A stretch of 64,000 nucleotides of DNA from an uncultured Prevotella sp. (GCA_900770395.1 CAAGKM010000047.1:1-64000); one strand, 5' to 3'. Counted from the stretch's first letter, positions 35,959 through 45,126 are shown. Notes: generated by a model from the letters alone, not told the origin. Translations and numbers: made by a program.

Positions 35959-36816
35959 TTATCCGTAGATGATGTTGCCGTTCTCATCCATGTATTCCTC
36001 AAGACCCTTCTGGTAAGTTGCCATGGCGCGCAGGCTCATACCCATGCTTGAGAAGCCGCCGTCGTGATAGAGGTTCTGCATTGTCACCTTGCGGGTGAGG
36101 TCGGAGAACATCACGATGCAGTAGTCGGCGCACTCGTCGGCTGAGGCGTTGCCGAGCGGCGACATGCGGTTGGCGAAGTCAAACAGCTTGTCCATTCCCT
36201 TCACTCCGCTGCCTGCGGTGGTCATTGTCGGGCTCTGCGAGATGGTGTTCACACGCACATGGTGCTCACGTCCGTAGATGTAGCCGAAGCTGCGGGCGAT
36301 AGACTCCAGGAGCGCTTTTGCGTCAGCCATGTCGTTATATCCGAACATTGTGCGCTGCGCCGCCATGTAAGTCAGCGCCACGATGCTGCCGTAGTCGGCA
36401 ATGGCATCCTGCTTCTTTGCTGCCTGAATCATCTTGTGGAAACTTACTGCCGATATGTCAAGAGTCTTCGAGAGCATATCGTAGTCCAGGTCGTCGTAAG
36501 TACGTTTTTTGCGCACGTTGGGCGACATGCCGATGGAGTGGAGCACAAAGTCAATCTTGCCGCCGAGAATTTCCTGTGAGCGGCGGAACACCTCGTTGAG
36601 GTCCTCCACGCTTGTGGCGTCGGCGGGAATAACCTCGCAGTTGAGCTGCTCCGAGAGAGCGCTCACCTGTCCCATGCGCACGGCAACGGGAGTGTTGCTG
36701 AGTGTTATTTGTGCGCCTTCCTCCACGGCTCTCACAGCCACCTTCCAGGCTATCGACTGCTCGTTCAACGCTCCGAATACAATACCTCTTTTACCTTTTA
36801 ATAAATTGTAACTCAT
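35959..36816 (-). CDS. fabI: Enoyl-[acyl-carrier-protein] reductase (NADH)
   Basis: 285 residues from the ATG at 36816; the upstream in-frame Met at 36894 would place the start inside the terminator hairpin of the next gene. Short-chain dehydrogenase fold of the FabI type. The cofactor segment is GALNEQSIAWKVA, and the catalytic Y-x6-K is in GYNDMADAKALL. It reduces trans-2-enoyl-ACP in the last step of fatty acid elongation and is the triclosan target. A -7 element TATCTTTG lies 35-42 bases upstream (36852-36859). Confidence 0.94.
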   Translation of the reverse strand: MSYNLLKGKRGIVFGALNEQSIAWKVAVRAVEEGAQITLSNTPVAVRMGQVSALSEQLNCEVIPADATSVEDLNEVFRRSQEILGGKIDFVLHSIGMSPNVRKKRTYDDLDYDMLSKTLDISAVSFHKMIQAAKKQDAIADYGSIVALTYMAAQRTMFGYNDMADAKALLESIARSFGYIYGREHHVRVNTISQSPTMTTAGSGVKGMDKLFDFANRMSPLGNASADECADYCIVMFSDLTRKVTMQNLYHDGGFSSMGMSLRAMATYQKGLEEYMDENGNIIYG

Positions 36817-36851
36817 ACCTATTTTCTTTTTGTGTAAATTAATTTCGGCTG

Positions 36852-36859
36852 CAAAGATA
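36852..36859 (-). promoter_or_regulatory. -7 element of fabI
   Basis: The minus strand reads TATCTTTG then CA, 35 bases upstream of the fabI start. Confidence 0.6.
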
Positions 36860-36862
36860 ATG

Positions 36863-36898
36863 AAAAATGCACACTTCGCCAAGGAAGTGTGCATTTTT
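36863..36898 (-). terminator. Terminator after the DUF4840-like lipoprotein gene
   Basis: AAAAATGCACACTTC and GAAGTGTGCATTTTT form a perfect 15-bp stem with a 6-base loop, between the lipoprotein gene and fabI on the minus strand. Confidence 0.85.
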
Positions 36899-36947
36899 TA
36901 TGTTTTTTTCTATAAAAAATTGTCCTGTTTCGTACCTACAGTAGTTT

Positions 36948-37631
36948 TTAGTACATTCTCGAACCTTTGAAATAAATCAGGTCAGGCACTGTTTGGAACT
37001 GCTGCACAGGTGTGCATTTAATGTCGGCAAGTACCAGCTGGAACTCCATGGTGTAGTCTGTTTTCGACTGATATCCCATGGAAGAGGCGCCACCATAGTA
37101 TAATGCATAGCCAAACTGCATGGTGTATTTGGCATCATCAACCATGAACTCATTCTTTGTGTAGGCATACTGAGAGCTTTCTGTAGATTCTGTTTTTGGT
37201 AACAGCTGGAATGCGTAGTCTATTGTGCCTTTGTCATTTTTGTATTTGTATGGAGCAAACTCACATTTAAGATCCTTTTCAGGAGCATTTTCCATAATCT
37301 TTTCCAAGTTTGCGTTGCCTCTTATCGCATTGTTGTAGATGCTGTCGGGGAAGTTTGTGACTGTGATAGTCTTGTCACTGTTCACCCTCCATACCATGTC
37401 CTTGATGGTGTTACGGAAGGTTTTGAGCTGCTTGCCATCCTCTGCAGGAATGGTGCATGTGTAAGTCATTTCTCCCGTGTATGTTCCGCACAGACGGGTG
37501 AGGTAAGCGGTCTGTTCCTCTTCTGTCAATGTCGGGTCGATGCTGTCATCGTCGCTGTTGAGACATGATGTCATTGCGCTTGTTGCTATAAGGCATATTG
37601 CCGCAAGCATGAGATTTTTAATTGTTTTCAT
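36948..37631 (-). CDS. DUF4840-like lipoprotein of unknown function
   Basis: 227 residues. Signal peptide MKTIKNLMLAAICLIATSAM with lipobox TSC (cysteine at about 23), then an acidic stretch NSDDDSIDPT that favours surface exposure. The rest is beta-rich with a conserved-looking core (LCGTYTGEMTYT, then MVWRVNSDKTITVTNFPD). I recall this layout from Bacteroides DUF4840 proteins, so the family call is moderate. A strong terminator follows. No partner gene suggests a role. Confidence 0.6.
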   Translation of the reverse strand: MKTIKNLMLAAICLIATSAMTSCLNSDDDSIDPTLTEEEQTAYLTRLCGTYTGEMTYTCTIPAEDGKQLKTFRNTIKDMVWRVNSDKTITVTNFPDSIYNNAIRGNANLEKIMENAPEKDLKCEFAPYKYKNDKGTIDYAFQLLPKTESTESSQYAYTKNEFMVDDAKYTMQFGYALYYGGASSMGYQSKTDYTMEFQLVLADIKCTPVQQFQTVPDLIYFKGSRMY

Positions 37632-37743
37632 TTTCTGTTCTTTTATATTTTATGTTAATTTTTATTTTCTATAATGCATTCTTGTGCCAAATATTGCACG
37701 TAAGGTCGCATTTTTTTTAGAAATCCGTATTTTTTTAACATTT

Positions 37744-38229
37744 TCACGGCTGTTTGTCATCGCTGTTCATTTCTTTTTCTCTCAGATAGTCGGCGTAGAT
37801 TCTTGCCGCAGTTATTATCTGGTTCACGCAGGGGCGTGTGCGGTAGTATTCCGCCGTGCGCTCGCTTGCCTCGAAGCTTAGCGGCGCGCCTTTCTTTAGT
37901 TTCAGCAGCTCCGAGCAAGTTGTTGAGCCGTGCTCCTGATGGAATTTCTCAAATAGCTGCTGCACCACCTTATAATTATATGACTTTCCTTCGCGGTCGC
38001 CTGGGGTGGAGCTGCCGCAGTCCATGCCGGCAAGCTGTGCCAGTGCGCAGCAGGCTCCGCAGGTGAGCCGCATTCTGCCTATGCCTGCACCGAAGCCTGC
38101 GCTCAGTGTCAAAGCCTGCTTTTCGGTGTATCCATAAATGTCGGCAAAGGCTGCCACCACGCTCTGGCAGCAGTTGAATCCCTGCATAAACAGCGATTCC
38201 GCCTTTTGTATTCTTTCCTCGTAGGTCAT
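37744..38229 (-). CDS. C_GCAxxG_C_C-family putative redox protein
   Basis: 161 residues. The family's cysteine pattern is visible: FNCCQSVV at about 20, GAGIGRMRLTCGACCALAQLAGMDCGS at about 45-75, and TTCSELL further on. These proteins are thought to be small redox-active, possibly metal-binding, cytoplasmic proteins; no reaction is established. It is 43 bases downstream of the PatB/MalY-type lyase on the same strand. Confidence 0.85.
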   Translation of the reverse strand: MTYEERIQKAESLFMQGFNCCQSVVAAFADIYGYTEKQALTLSAGFGAGIGRMRLTCGACCALAQLAGMDCGSSTPGDREGKSYNYKVVQQLFEKFHQEHGSTTCSELLKLKKGAPLSFEASERTAEYYRTRPCVNQIITAARIYADYLREKEMNSDDKQP

Positions 38230-38272
38230 AAATATATTATCTTATATCTCTTATATAACTTAAGTATATATT

Positions 38273-39421
38273 TCATAAATTATTTATAACTTTAGCCATC
38301 CGGCGCAGTCCCTCCATCATTCTCTCTCTCGGGCAGGCTATGTTGATGCGCATAAAACCCTCGCCGGCATCGCCGTAGAGCGTGCCGCCGCTCAGTTTCA
38401 CCTTGCCTTTCTGCTCAAGCAGAGTCTCCAGCTCCTCGCTCCTCATGCCGAGGCTGCGGCAGTCGGCCCACACAAGATATGTTGCCTCGAGTGGCGTTAT
38501 CTTTATCTGCGGCAGATGTTCGGCGAAGAAGCCGCACAGCGTCTTGTAGTTGCCCCAGATATACTGGCAAAGCTCATCGAGCCACTGCTCGCTGTCGTTG
38601 TATGCAGCCATGAGCGCCAGCACTCCGAATGGATTCACGTCGCACACCTCGTTGATGTTTATCGCCCTGTCGATGCGGTTGCGAAGCTCCTCGTCCTTGC
38701 ATATTATGTTGGCTATCTGAAGTCCTGCGATATTGAATGCCTTCGACGGTGAGCCGAGGATTACGGCTGTGTCGTCCACCGTGCCGAAGGGCACATAGCG
38801 GTTGCCGTTGTATGTCAGCTCGCAGTGTATCTCGTCGGAGATTATCGCCACGTTGTGACGGTGGCAGATGTCCGCCATGCGCTGCAGCTCCTCGCGGCTC
38901 CACATCCTTCCCGTGGGGTTGTGCGGGTTGCAGAGCAGCATCACCTTGTTGTTAGGGTCGCTGCACAGACGCTCCAGGTTGTCGTAGTCCATGGTGAAGC
39001 GGCCGTTGTCGTTTATCAGGCGGCTCTCTGTCAGATGGCAGCCGTTGTTGTGTATGCTGGAGAAGAAACAGTTGTATGCCGGGGTGTGCATTATCACTCC
39101 GTCGCCGGGCTGGGTCATCGCCTTTATTGCCACCGACACCGCAGGCACCACGCCAGTGGTGTAGAGTATCCATTCCTTGCTGACGGTCCAGCCGTGGCGG
39201 CGCTCAAACCAATTTATTATTGCCTCGTAATACTCGTCGGGCACCTTGGTGTAGCCGAACACCCCATGCTCCACGCGTTTCCTCAGCGCATCGGTTATTG
39301 CCGGTGCTGCCTGAAAGTCCATGTCCGCCACCCACATGGGTATCACCTCGCTGTCGTCGGTCATGTCCCATTTATAGCAGTTGGTGTGGTGTCTGTCTAT
39401 CGTTTTGTCGAAATTATACAT
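38273..39421 (-). CDS. PatB/MalY-type PLP-dependent C-S lyase or aminotransferase
   Basis: 382 residues from the ATG at 39421; the longer frame from 39463 runs through the promoter and is rejected. Fold type I PLP enzyme. The substrate loop is PMWVADMDFQAAP, the PLP aspartate is in ISDEIHCEL, and the Schiff-base lysine is in GSPSKAFNIAGLQ. Its relatives are cystathionine beta-lyases (PatB/MalY), releasing homocysteine or sulfide and pyruvate, so a role in methionine or cysteine metabolism is likely. Its promoter sequence is present twice (39434-39454 and 39514-39534). Confidence 0.9.
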   Translation of the reverse strand: MYNFDKTIDRHHTNCYKWDMTDDSEVIPMWVADMDFQAAPAITDALRKRVEHGVFGYTKVPDEYYEAIINWFERRHGWTVSKEWILYTTGVVPAVSVAIKAMTQPGDGVIMHTPAYNCFFSSIHNNGCHLTESRLINDNGRFTMDYDNLERLCSDPNNKVMLLCNPHNPTGRMWSREELQRMADICHRHNVAIISDEIHCELTYNGNRYVPFGTVDDTAVILGSPSKAFNIAGLQIANIICKDEELRNRIDRAININEVCDVNPFGVLALMAAYNDSEQWLDELCQYIWGNYKTLCGFFAEHLPQIKITPLEATYLVWADCRSLGMRSEELETLLEQKGKVKLSGGTLYGDAGEGFMRINIACPRERMMEGLRRMAKVINNL

Positions 39422-39433
39422 CTTTTTTGCGTG

Positions 39434-39534
39434 CAAAGGTACGAATAAGCGAGCACAAAACAAAATATAAATGAAATTTTAATATTTTTTTTGTCGAGCG
39501 AAAGTACCTTCTTCAAAGGTACGAATAAGCGAGC
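39434..39534 (-). repeat. Duplicated 21-bp promoter segment upstream of the PatB/MalY-type gene
   Basis: CAAAGGTACGAATAAGCGAGC is exact at 39434-39454 and 39514-39534 (80-bp period). On the minus strand each copy has a -7 element TACCTTTG (39434-39441 and 39514-39521), followed in the gene-proximal copy by CACGC. The proximal one gives a leader of about 7 bases. Confidence 0.8.
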
Positions 39535-39617
39535 TTCGGAAAAAATGTTGGGATGCTTAAGATAAATTGTTGAAAAGGCGAAGAAAAAATGTTCTTTTTG
39601 CGTAATACAATTTTTAT

Positions 39618-39717
39618 ACAAAGCTTTTGTACGTATATACAAAGCTTTTGTACGTATATACAAAACTTTCGTACGTATATACAAAACTTTCGTACGTATA
39701 TACAAAACTTTTGTATG
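39618..39717. repeat. 21-bp tandem repeat array upstream of the mannan locus
   Basis: Four complete 21-base units (39618-39638, 39639-39659, 39660-39680, 39681-39701) and a partial fifth (39702-39717). Unit core: ACAAAGCTTTTGTACGTATA or ACAAAACTTTCGTACGTATA. Unit junctions contain the palindrome GTATATAC; the centre is close to palindromic. The remaining bases of this long gap (39422-40153) hold only the duplicated promoter and the GH5 promoter. I see no gene in it. Confidence 0.9.
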
Positions 39718-40090
39718 AAAATATAAGCAAAGCTTTGGAACAATATCAGTGAAGGGAAACAACAATATTTGTTAGGCCTTATAACAATAATATTATGGTG
39801 TAGATGCAGAGTATAGTGTAGATGTGCCTGTATTCCGTCTTAGGAAAGAAAGTGCAAAGGATTTCGATGTGCTTACATTTTTTTTGTTGTAGCCTGGCTC
39901 AATAGTGATAGTGTTTTTTGCATGATTGCAATAAAAAAGTATCTAATGAGATGTATTTGTATGCTTATAATGCGATTATAAGTGTCAGAAATACACTATA
40001 AAATGCGATTTTTAACATAAAAAATAATACAAATCTCAAATAGTGCTGATATAAATCAAAAAAGTATCACTTTGTTTCAGAAAAATGCAC

Positions 40091-40098
40091 TATCTTTG
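40091..40098 (+). promoter_or_regulatory. -7 promoter of the mannan enzyme operon
   Basis: TATCTTTG followed by CACCGAAAAAG; TTTG near 40074 may be the -33 element. The ATG is at 40154, giving a leader of about 50 bases. The same sequence recurs, with small changes, before the second half of the locus at 51527. Confidence 0.7.
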
Positions 40099-40153
40099 CA
40101 CCGAAAAAGCGAAGTCAGGCTGCACTGCCTTTGCACCCATAAACTAACAAACA

Positions 40154-41437
40154 ATGATAAAAAGACTAATTATATCACTTTTGATGCTCATCACAGCTGC
40201 TCATGCGGCAATGGCGGGAACCCCAGCCTTCGTTAAGGTTGAGAACGGTCATTTCTCTCGCGCAGGCGTACCTTATTATTATATAGGTACAAACTTCTGG
40301 TATGGAGCCATACTCGGCAGCGAGGGACAGGGCGGCAACCGCAAGCGTCTGTGCCAGGAGCTTGACGACCTTAAGGCAATGGGTATCGACAACCTGCGGA
40401 TACTCGTTGGCAGCGACGGTGAGCGCGGCGTGACAACAAAGGTTGAGCCTACTCTGCAGGAGGCACTGGGAGTGTACAACGACACAATTCTTGCCGGTCT
40501 TGACTATCTTCTGATGGAGATGGGCAAGCGCGAGATGGTGGCGGTGCTCTATCTCAACAACTCATGGGAGTGGAGCGGCGGTTACGGTTTTTATCTGCAG
40601 CATGCTGGCGAGGGCAAGGCTCCGCGCCCAAATGAGGATGGCTATCCAGCATTCATGAATTTTGTGGCAAAATATGCCTCATGCGAGAAGGCGCATCAGC
40701 TGTTCTATGACTACGTGAGGTTTATCCTTGGCAGAACCAACCGATATACAGGCAAGAAATATACTGATGACCCTGCCATTATGTCGTGGCAGATAGGCAA
40801 CGAGCCACGCGCTTTCGCAACAGAGCAGCTGCCTGCATTCGAGAAGTGGCTTGCCGAGGCTTCGGCGCTGATACGCGCTCTCGACCCCAACCATCTTATA
40901 AGCGTGGGCAGCGAGGGAGCATGGGGATGCGAGATGAGCTATGAGTCGTATGAGCGCATCTGTGCCGACAAGAACATCGACTACTGCAACATACACATCT
41001 GGCCCTACAACTGGAGCTGGGCAAAGGCAGACTCGCTCATCGAGCAGTTGCCGCAAGCAAAGAAGAACACCAAGGACTATATCAAGAGGCATCTCAAGAT
41101 ATGCGACCGGCTGGGCAAGCCGTTGGTGATGGAGGAGTTTGGTTATCCCCGCGACGGATTTAAGTTCGGACTCGATGCCACTACCGTAGGGCGTGACGGA
41201 TACTACGACTACGTTTTCACAACAGTGGTGAGGAACGCTAAGAGCGGCGGAAAGTTTGCCGGCTGCAACTTCTGGGGATGGGGCGGCAGCGCGCAGCCCA
41301 AGCACGAGCAGTGGCAGGTGGGCGATGACTACACAGGCGACCCCGCACAGGAGGCACAGGGACTGAACAGCGTGTTCAAGAGCGACAAGAGCACAATAGA
41401 GGTGATCAAGAAAGCGGTGAAGGCGATGAAGAAATAA
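40154..41437 (+). CDS. GH5 subfamily 7-like endo-beta-1,4-mannanase, secreted
   Basis: 427 residues. Signal peptide MIKRLIISLLMLITAAHAAMAG. TIM barrel with GTNFWYGAILG and NLRILVGSDGE near the N-terminus, as in GH5_7 mannanases. The acid/base is E217 in QIGNEPRAF and the nucleophile E327 or E328 in VMEEFGYPRD. Also YNWSWAKAD and GWGGSAQP, typical of subfamily 7. It hydrolyses internal beta-1,4-mannosyl links; no lipobox, so periplasmic or released. It is the first gene of an operon with esterase, GH26, GH130, symporter and epimerase. Confidence 0.92.
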   Translation: MIKRLIISLLMLITAAHAAMAGTPAFVKVENGHFSRAGVPYYYIGTNFWYGAILGSEGQGGNRKRLCQELDDLKAMGIDNLRILVGSDGERGVTTKVEPTLQEALGVYNDTILAGLDYLLMEMGKREMVAVLYLNNSWEWSGGYGFYLQHAGEGKAPRPNEDGYPAFMNFVAKYASCEKAHQLFYDYVRFILGRTNRYTGKKYTDDPAIMSWQIGNEPRAFATEQLPAFEKWLAEASALIRALDPNHLISVGSEGAWGCEMSYESYERICADKNIDYCNIHIWPYNWSWAKADSLIEQLPQAKKNTKDYIKRHLKICDRLGKPLVMEEFGYPRDGFKFGLDATTVGRDGYYDYVFTTVVRNAKSGGKFAGCNFWGWGGSAQPKHEQWQVGDDYTGDPAQEAQGLNSVFKSDKSTIEVIKKAVKAMKK

Positions 41438-41483
41438 TATATAATGTATATAAAATAAACAAAGAGACAAAACTACAACTACA

Positions 41484-42806
41484 ATGAGAAATAGAACTAA
41501 CTATATCATATTATTTTTTACTCTATGTGTATGTGGTCTGCTGGGAAGCAAGCCAGCACAGGCGCAAATTATTGGCAAGAACATTTCTGTGACTGTCACT
41601 CCAGATCATAAGGACTGGAACTACAAGGCAGGCGAGAAAGCCAACTTCGAGGTGAGAGTGCTGAAAAGCGGCACTCTCCTCGATGGCGCTGTAATCAGCT
41701 ATGAGGCTGGTCCTGAGATGTACCCAGAGGTGAAGAAGGCCGATGTGGTGCTTAAGGACGGCACAATGAAATGGACGGGAACAATGAAAACTCCCGGATT
41801 CTACAGATTGAAGGTTACCGCCACTGTTGGCGGAAAGACATATGACGGGCTCTGCACCGTGGGCTTCTCACCGGAGAGGATAACCCCCACAACCGAGATG
41901 CCTGATGACTTCGACCAGTTCTGGAAGAATGCCATCGACGAGGCACGCAAGACGCCGCTCAATCCCACAAAGCGCCTGTTGCCTGAGCGTTGCACCAACG
42001 AGGTGAATGTCTATGAGGTGAGTTTCAACAGCATGAGATGGGGGATGAAGGTGTACGGAATTCTCACGGTGCCCGTTAAGCCCGGCAAATATCCGGCACT
42101 GCTGAGAGTGCCTGGTGCAGGTTGCCGTCCATATGGAGGAGACATATATACAGCCAGCAAGAGAGCGATAGTGCTTGAGATTGGCATCCACGGCATACCC
42201 GTTACCATGCAGCAGGGTGTTTATGATGACCTGCACAACAATGCCCTTGACGGTTATTGGGAAAGTAATATCGACAATCGCGACAAGAATCACTATAAGC
42301 GTGTGTTCATAGGAGCTATCCGCGCATTGGACTATATCGCAGAGTATACCGACTGGAACGGCAAGCAACTTGGAGTGACAGGCTCAAGTCAGGGTGGAAT
42401 GCTGACGCTCGTATGCGCCGGACTCGACCCGCGTGTGACTTTCTATGCTCCTGTTCACGCCGCTATGTGCGACCATGCGGCATCGCTTAAAGGCGTGGCT
42501 TGCGGATGGCCGCATTATTTCTACGGTTATGGCAACCCAGTGAAGGTGGATGCCGTGATGAAGAACAAGATTGAGCAGACAAGATACTACGACGGTGTGA
42601 ACTTTGCCCGCAGGATAAAGGCTAACGGCTGGTTCTCGTTCGGATATAACGACGAGGTGGTGCCGCCAACTACGGCATGGGGCACCTACAACACAGTGAC
42701 CGCTCCGAAGTCCATCAGCCTGTATCAGCAGACGGGACACTACTGGTATCAAGAGCAGTGGGACGAGTGGGAGAGCTGGCTGTTGGAGCAGATGAATATT
42801 AATTAG
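41484..42806 (+). CDS. CE7-family acetyl esterase (AXE1-like), secreted
   Basis: 440 residues. Signal peptide ends PAQAQ near residue 29. An N-terminal beta-sandwich (about 33-130) precedes the alpha/beta-hydrolase AXE1 domain. Catalytic triad: S302 in GSSQGGML, D390 in YNDEVVPP, H419 in QTGHYW. The family deacetylates xylo- or cello-oligosaccharides; here, between two mannanases, removing acetyl groups from acetylated (gluco)mannan oligosaccharides is the likely job. Start 46 bases after the GH5 gene. Confidence 0.9.
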   Translation: MRNRTNYIILFFTLCVCGLLGSKPAQAQIIGKNISVTVTPDHKDWNYKAGEKANFEVRVLKSGTLLDGAVISYEAGPEMYPEVKKADVVLKDGTMKWTGTMKTPGFYRLKVTATVGGKTYDGLCTVGFSPERITPTTEMPDDFDQFWKNAIDEARKTPLNPTKRLLPERCTNEVNVYEVSFNSMRWGMKVYGILTVPVKPGKYPALLRVPGAGCRPYGGDIYTASKRAIVLEIGIHGIPVTMQQGVYDDLHNNALDGYWESNIDNRDKNHYKRVFIGAIRALDYIAEYTDWNGKQLGVTGSSQGGMLTLVCAGLDPRVTFYAPVHAAMCDHAASLKGVACGWPHYFYGYGNPVKVDAVMKNKIEQTRYYDGVNFARRIKANGWFSFGYNDEVVPPTTAWGTYNTVTAPKSISLYQQTGHYWYQEQWDEWESWLLEQMNIN

Positions 42807-42821
42807 AAATAAAAAATGTGT

Positions 42822-43904
42822 ATGAAGAATATAATGAAATTTGCAGTAGGTGCAGCGATGGCTTTATTGGTATTGCCGGCAATGGCAGCCAAAGGCACAC
42901 CGCGCGAACAGCTGCTCAACCGTCTGCAGAAATTGCAGAAGCGTGGAGTGATGATGGGAATGCAGGACGCTCCCGTCTACGGAACAACATGGAAATGGGA
43001 TGAGGGTCGTTGCGACATGAAGGAAGTGTGTGGCGACTATCCCGCCGTTATGGGCTTCGACCTCGGCAAGCTTGAGCTTGACTCAAAGGAGAATCTCGAC
43101 GGAGTGCCTTTCGACCGCATCCGCAAGGAGGTGAGACTCCAGCATGAGCGTGGTGGAGTGGTCACTATATCATGGCACCCGTGGAATCCTGCTACAGGCG
43201 AGAACGCATGGGACCCGAATGGCGATGCTGTTGTGGCGTCACTTCCTGGCGGCGCCCAGAATGCAAAGTTCCATAGTTGGGTGGTGAAGGTGGCTGATTT
43301 TCTCAAAAGCCTCAAGACAACTGGCGGCAAGGCAGTGCCAGTGATATTCCGTCCATGGCACGAGATGACCGGAGGCTGGTTCTGGTGGGGATGCAACAGC
43401 TGCACTCCCGAGCAGTATAAGCAGCTGTTCAGATACACTATCGACATACTCAAGGAAGAAGGCGTTACGAATTGTGTGTGGAGCTATTCGCCAGGTGCCG
43501 ACAGCAAGGAAACGGTGGAACGTTATATGAGATATTATCCTGGCGACGAGTATGTCGACATGCTCGGTGTTGACATCTACCGTTATGGCACACATGACCA
43601 GTTTATGAACAACATACGTCTGGAGTGTGAGATAATGCGCAAGGAAGCCCGTGACCGCAACAAACTGTATGCCATCACCGAGACAGGCTACCGCAATACT
43701 CCTCAGAGCGACTGGTTCACAGCGGCCGTACTGCCCATAATGCTGGAGTTCGACATGAGCTATGTGTTGCTTTGGCGCAACGCATGGGACCAGAAGGAAG
43801 AAAACTTTGCACCAGCTCCCGACAAGGAGTGTGCCGCAGACTTCCGCAAACTCTACAATCATAAAAGAACATTATTTGCAAAAGACATAAAGACAATAAA
43901 GTAA
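42822..43904 (+). CDS. GH26 beta-mannanase (mannobiose-producing type), secreted
   Basis: 360 residues from the ATG at 42822 (an ATG two codons earlier, at 42816, is equally possible). Signal peptide KFAVGAAMALLVLPAMAA. Acid/base E181 in FRPWHEMTGGWFWWG and nucleophile E287 in YAITETGYRN, both classic GH26. Length and gene order (next GH130, symporter, epimerase) match the Bacteroides fragilis mannan cluster, in which the GH26 enzyme releases mannobiose. Periplasmic role likely. Start 15 bases after the esterase stop. Confidence 0.93.
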   Translation: MKNIMKFAVGAAMALLVLPAMAAKGTPREQLLNRLQKLQKRGVMMGMQDAPVYGTTWKWDEGRCDMKEVCGDYPAVMGFDLGKLELDSKENLDGVPFDRIRKEVRLQHERGGVVTISWHPWNPATGENAWDPNGDAVVASLPGGAQNAKFHSWVVKVADFLKSLKTTGGKAVPVIFRPWHEMTGGWFWWGCNSCTPEQYKQLFRYTIDILKEEGVTNCVWSYSPGADSKETVERYMRYYPGDEYVDMLGVDIYRYGTHDQFMNNIRLECEIMRKEARDRNKLYAITETGYRNTPQSDWFTAAVLPIMLEFDMSYVLLWRNAWDQKEENFAPAPDKECAADFRKLYNHKRTLFAKDIKTIK

Positions 43905-43927
43905 TCAATCAAAAAAACAATAGCATC

Positions 43928-45091
43928 ATGACTACATTTGCAGAGAAGGTGGCAGCATTGCGTGCCCGCCACGAGGAATTGCTCACACGTAAGAACGAAC
44001 CTGTAGAGTGGGGCAACGGTATATATGACAAATATAAATATCCAATAATCACAGCGCAGCACACTCCGCTGGAGTGGCGTTATGACTTTAATGAAAAGGA
44101 TAACCCGTACCTGATGCAGCGCATAATGATGAACGCCACCCTTAACTCGGGAGCCATCAAGCTCAACGGCAAGTATCTTTTGGTAGTGCGCGTTGAGGGT
44201 GCCGACCGTAAGAGCTTCTTCGCCGTGGCAGAAAGTCCCAACGGCATCGATAACTTCCGTTTTTGGGAGGAGCCTATCACCATGCCCGAGGATACTATCC
44301 CTGCGACAAACATCTACGACATGCGACTGACACAGCATGAGGACGGATGGATTTACGGAGTGTTCTGCGCCGAGCGTCATGACGACTCACAACCCGGCGA
44401 CCTCAGTGCGGCAACTGCAACTGCGGCAATCGCCCGCACAAAGGATTTGAAGACATGGGAGCGTCTGCCCGACCTCAAGACCAAGAGCCAGCAGCGCAAC
44501 GTGGTGCTTCATCCCGAGTTCGTAGACGGCAAGTATGCTTTCTACACACGTCCGCAGGACGGCTTTATCGACACCGGTAGCGGCGGCGGTATCGGCTGGG
44601 CTCTTGTTGATGACATCACCCACGCTGAGATTACAGAGGAGAAGATCATCAACGCACGCCACTATCACACCATCATGGAGGTGAAGAACGGTGAGGGGCC
44701 ACACCCAATCAAGACCAAGAACGGTTGGCTGCACCTTGCTCACGGTGTGCGCGGTTGCGCGTCAGGTCTGCGCTACGTATTATATATGTATATGACATCT
44801 CTCGAAGATCCTACAAAGGTTATCGCACAGCCTGGCGGTTATTTCCTCGTGCCTGAGGGTGAGGAATATATTGGCGATGTTATGAATGTGGCATTCGCCA
44901 ACGGATGGATTGCTGATGAGGATGGCAGAGTACTTATCTATTATGCGTCTTCTGACACACGTATGCATGTGGCTGTATCAACCGTCGACAAGCTTGTGGA
45001 CTATTGCAAGAACACTCCCGAGGATGGTTTGTGGACAGCCAAGAGCGTGGAGACAATAAAGAAACTGGTAGAAAAAAACAAAAGGAGTTAA
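43928..45091 (+). CDS. mgp: GH130 4-O-beta-D-mannosyl-D-glucose phosphorylase
   Basis: 387 residues, no signal peptide, cytoplasmic. Five-bladed propeller of subfamily 1. The catalytic aspartate D131 in NIYDMRLTQ sits at the same position as in the B. fragilis enzyme. Also GHPIKTKNGW-like segment EGPHPIKTKNGWL and LHLAHGVRG. Reaction: mannosyl-glucose plus phosphate to alpha-mannose-1-phosphate and glucose. The epimerase two genes on supplies the substrate from mannobiose. A hairpin overlaps the stop codon. Confidence 0.94.
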   Translation: MTTFAEKVAALRARHEELLTRKNEPVEWGNGIYDKYKYPIITAQHTPLEWRYDFNEKDNPYLMQRIMMNATLNSGAIKLNGKYLLVVRVEGADRKSFFAVAESPNGIDNFRFWEEPITMPEDTIPATNIYDMRLTQHEDGWIYGVFCAERHDDSQPGDLSAATATAAIARTKDLKTWERLPDLKTKSQQRNVVLHPEFVDGKYAFYTRPQDGFIDTGSGGGIGWALVDDITHAEITEEKIINARHYHTIMEVKNGEGPHPIKTKNGWLHLAHGVRGCASGLRYVLYMYMTSLEDPTKVIAQPGGYFLVPEGEEYIGDVMNVAFANGWIADEDGRVLIYYASSDTRMHVAVSTVDKLVDYCKNTPEDGLWTAKSVETIKKLVEKNKRS

Positions 45092-45112
45092 ATGGAGTTG
45101 TCCTTTAACTCC
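45084..45112 (+). other. Intra-operon hairpin between the phosphorylase and symporter genes
   Basis: GGAGTTAAA (45084-45092, including the stop) pairs with TTTAACTCC (45104-45112), 9 bp with an 11-base loop. There is no T run, so it may set mRNA stability or modest read-through, not full termination. Confidence 0.5.
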
Positions 45113-45126
45113 CCAATTAATAAACT

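Noticed and set aside
39618..39717. CRISPR array
   Set aside because: Units are directly adjacent with no unique spacers and no cas genes are present. The same holds for 61176-61284.
39397..39765. Minus-strand open frame of 122 codons with a seven-residue repeat
   Set aside because: The repeat is the 21-bp DNA array read in frame; no promoter or family, and its start and end lie in promoter and repeat DNA.
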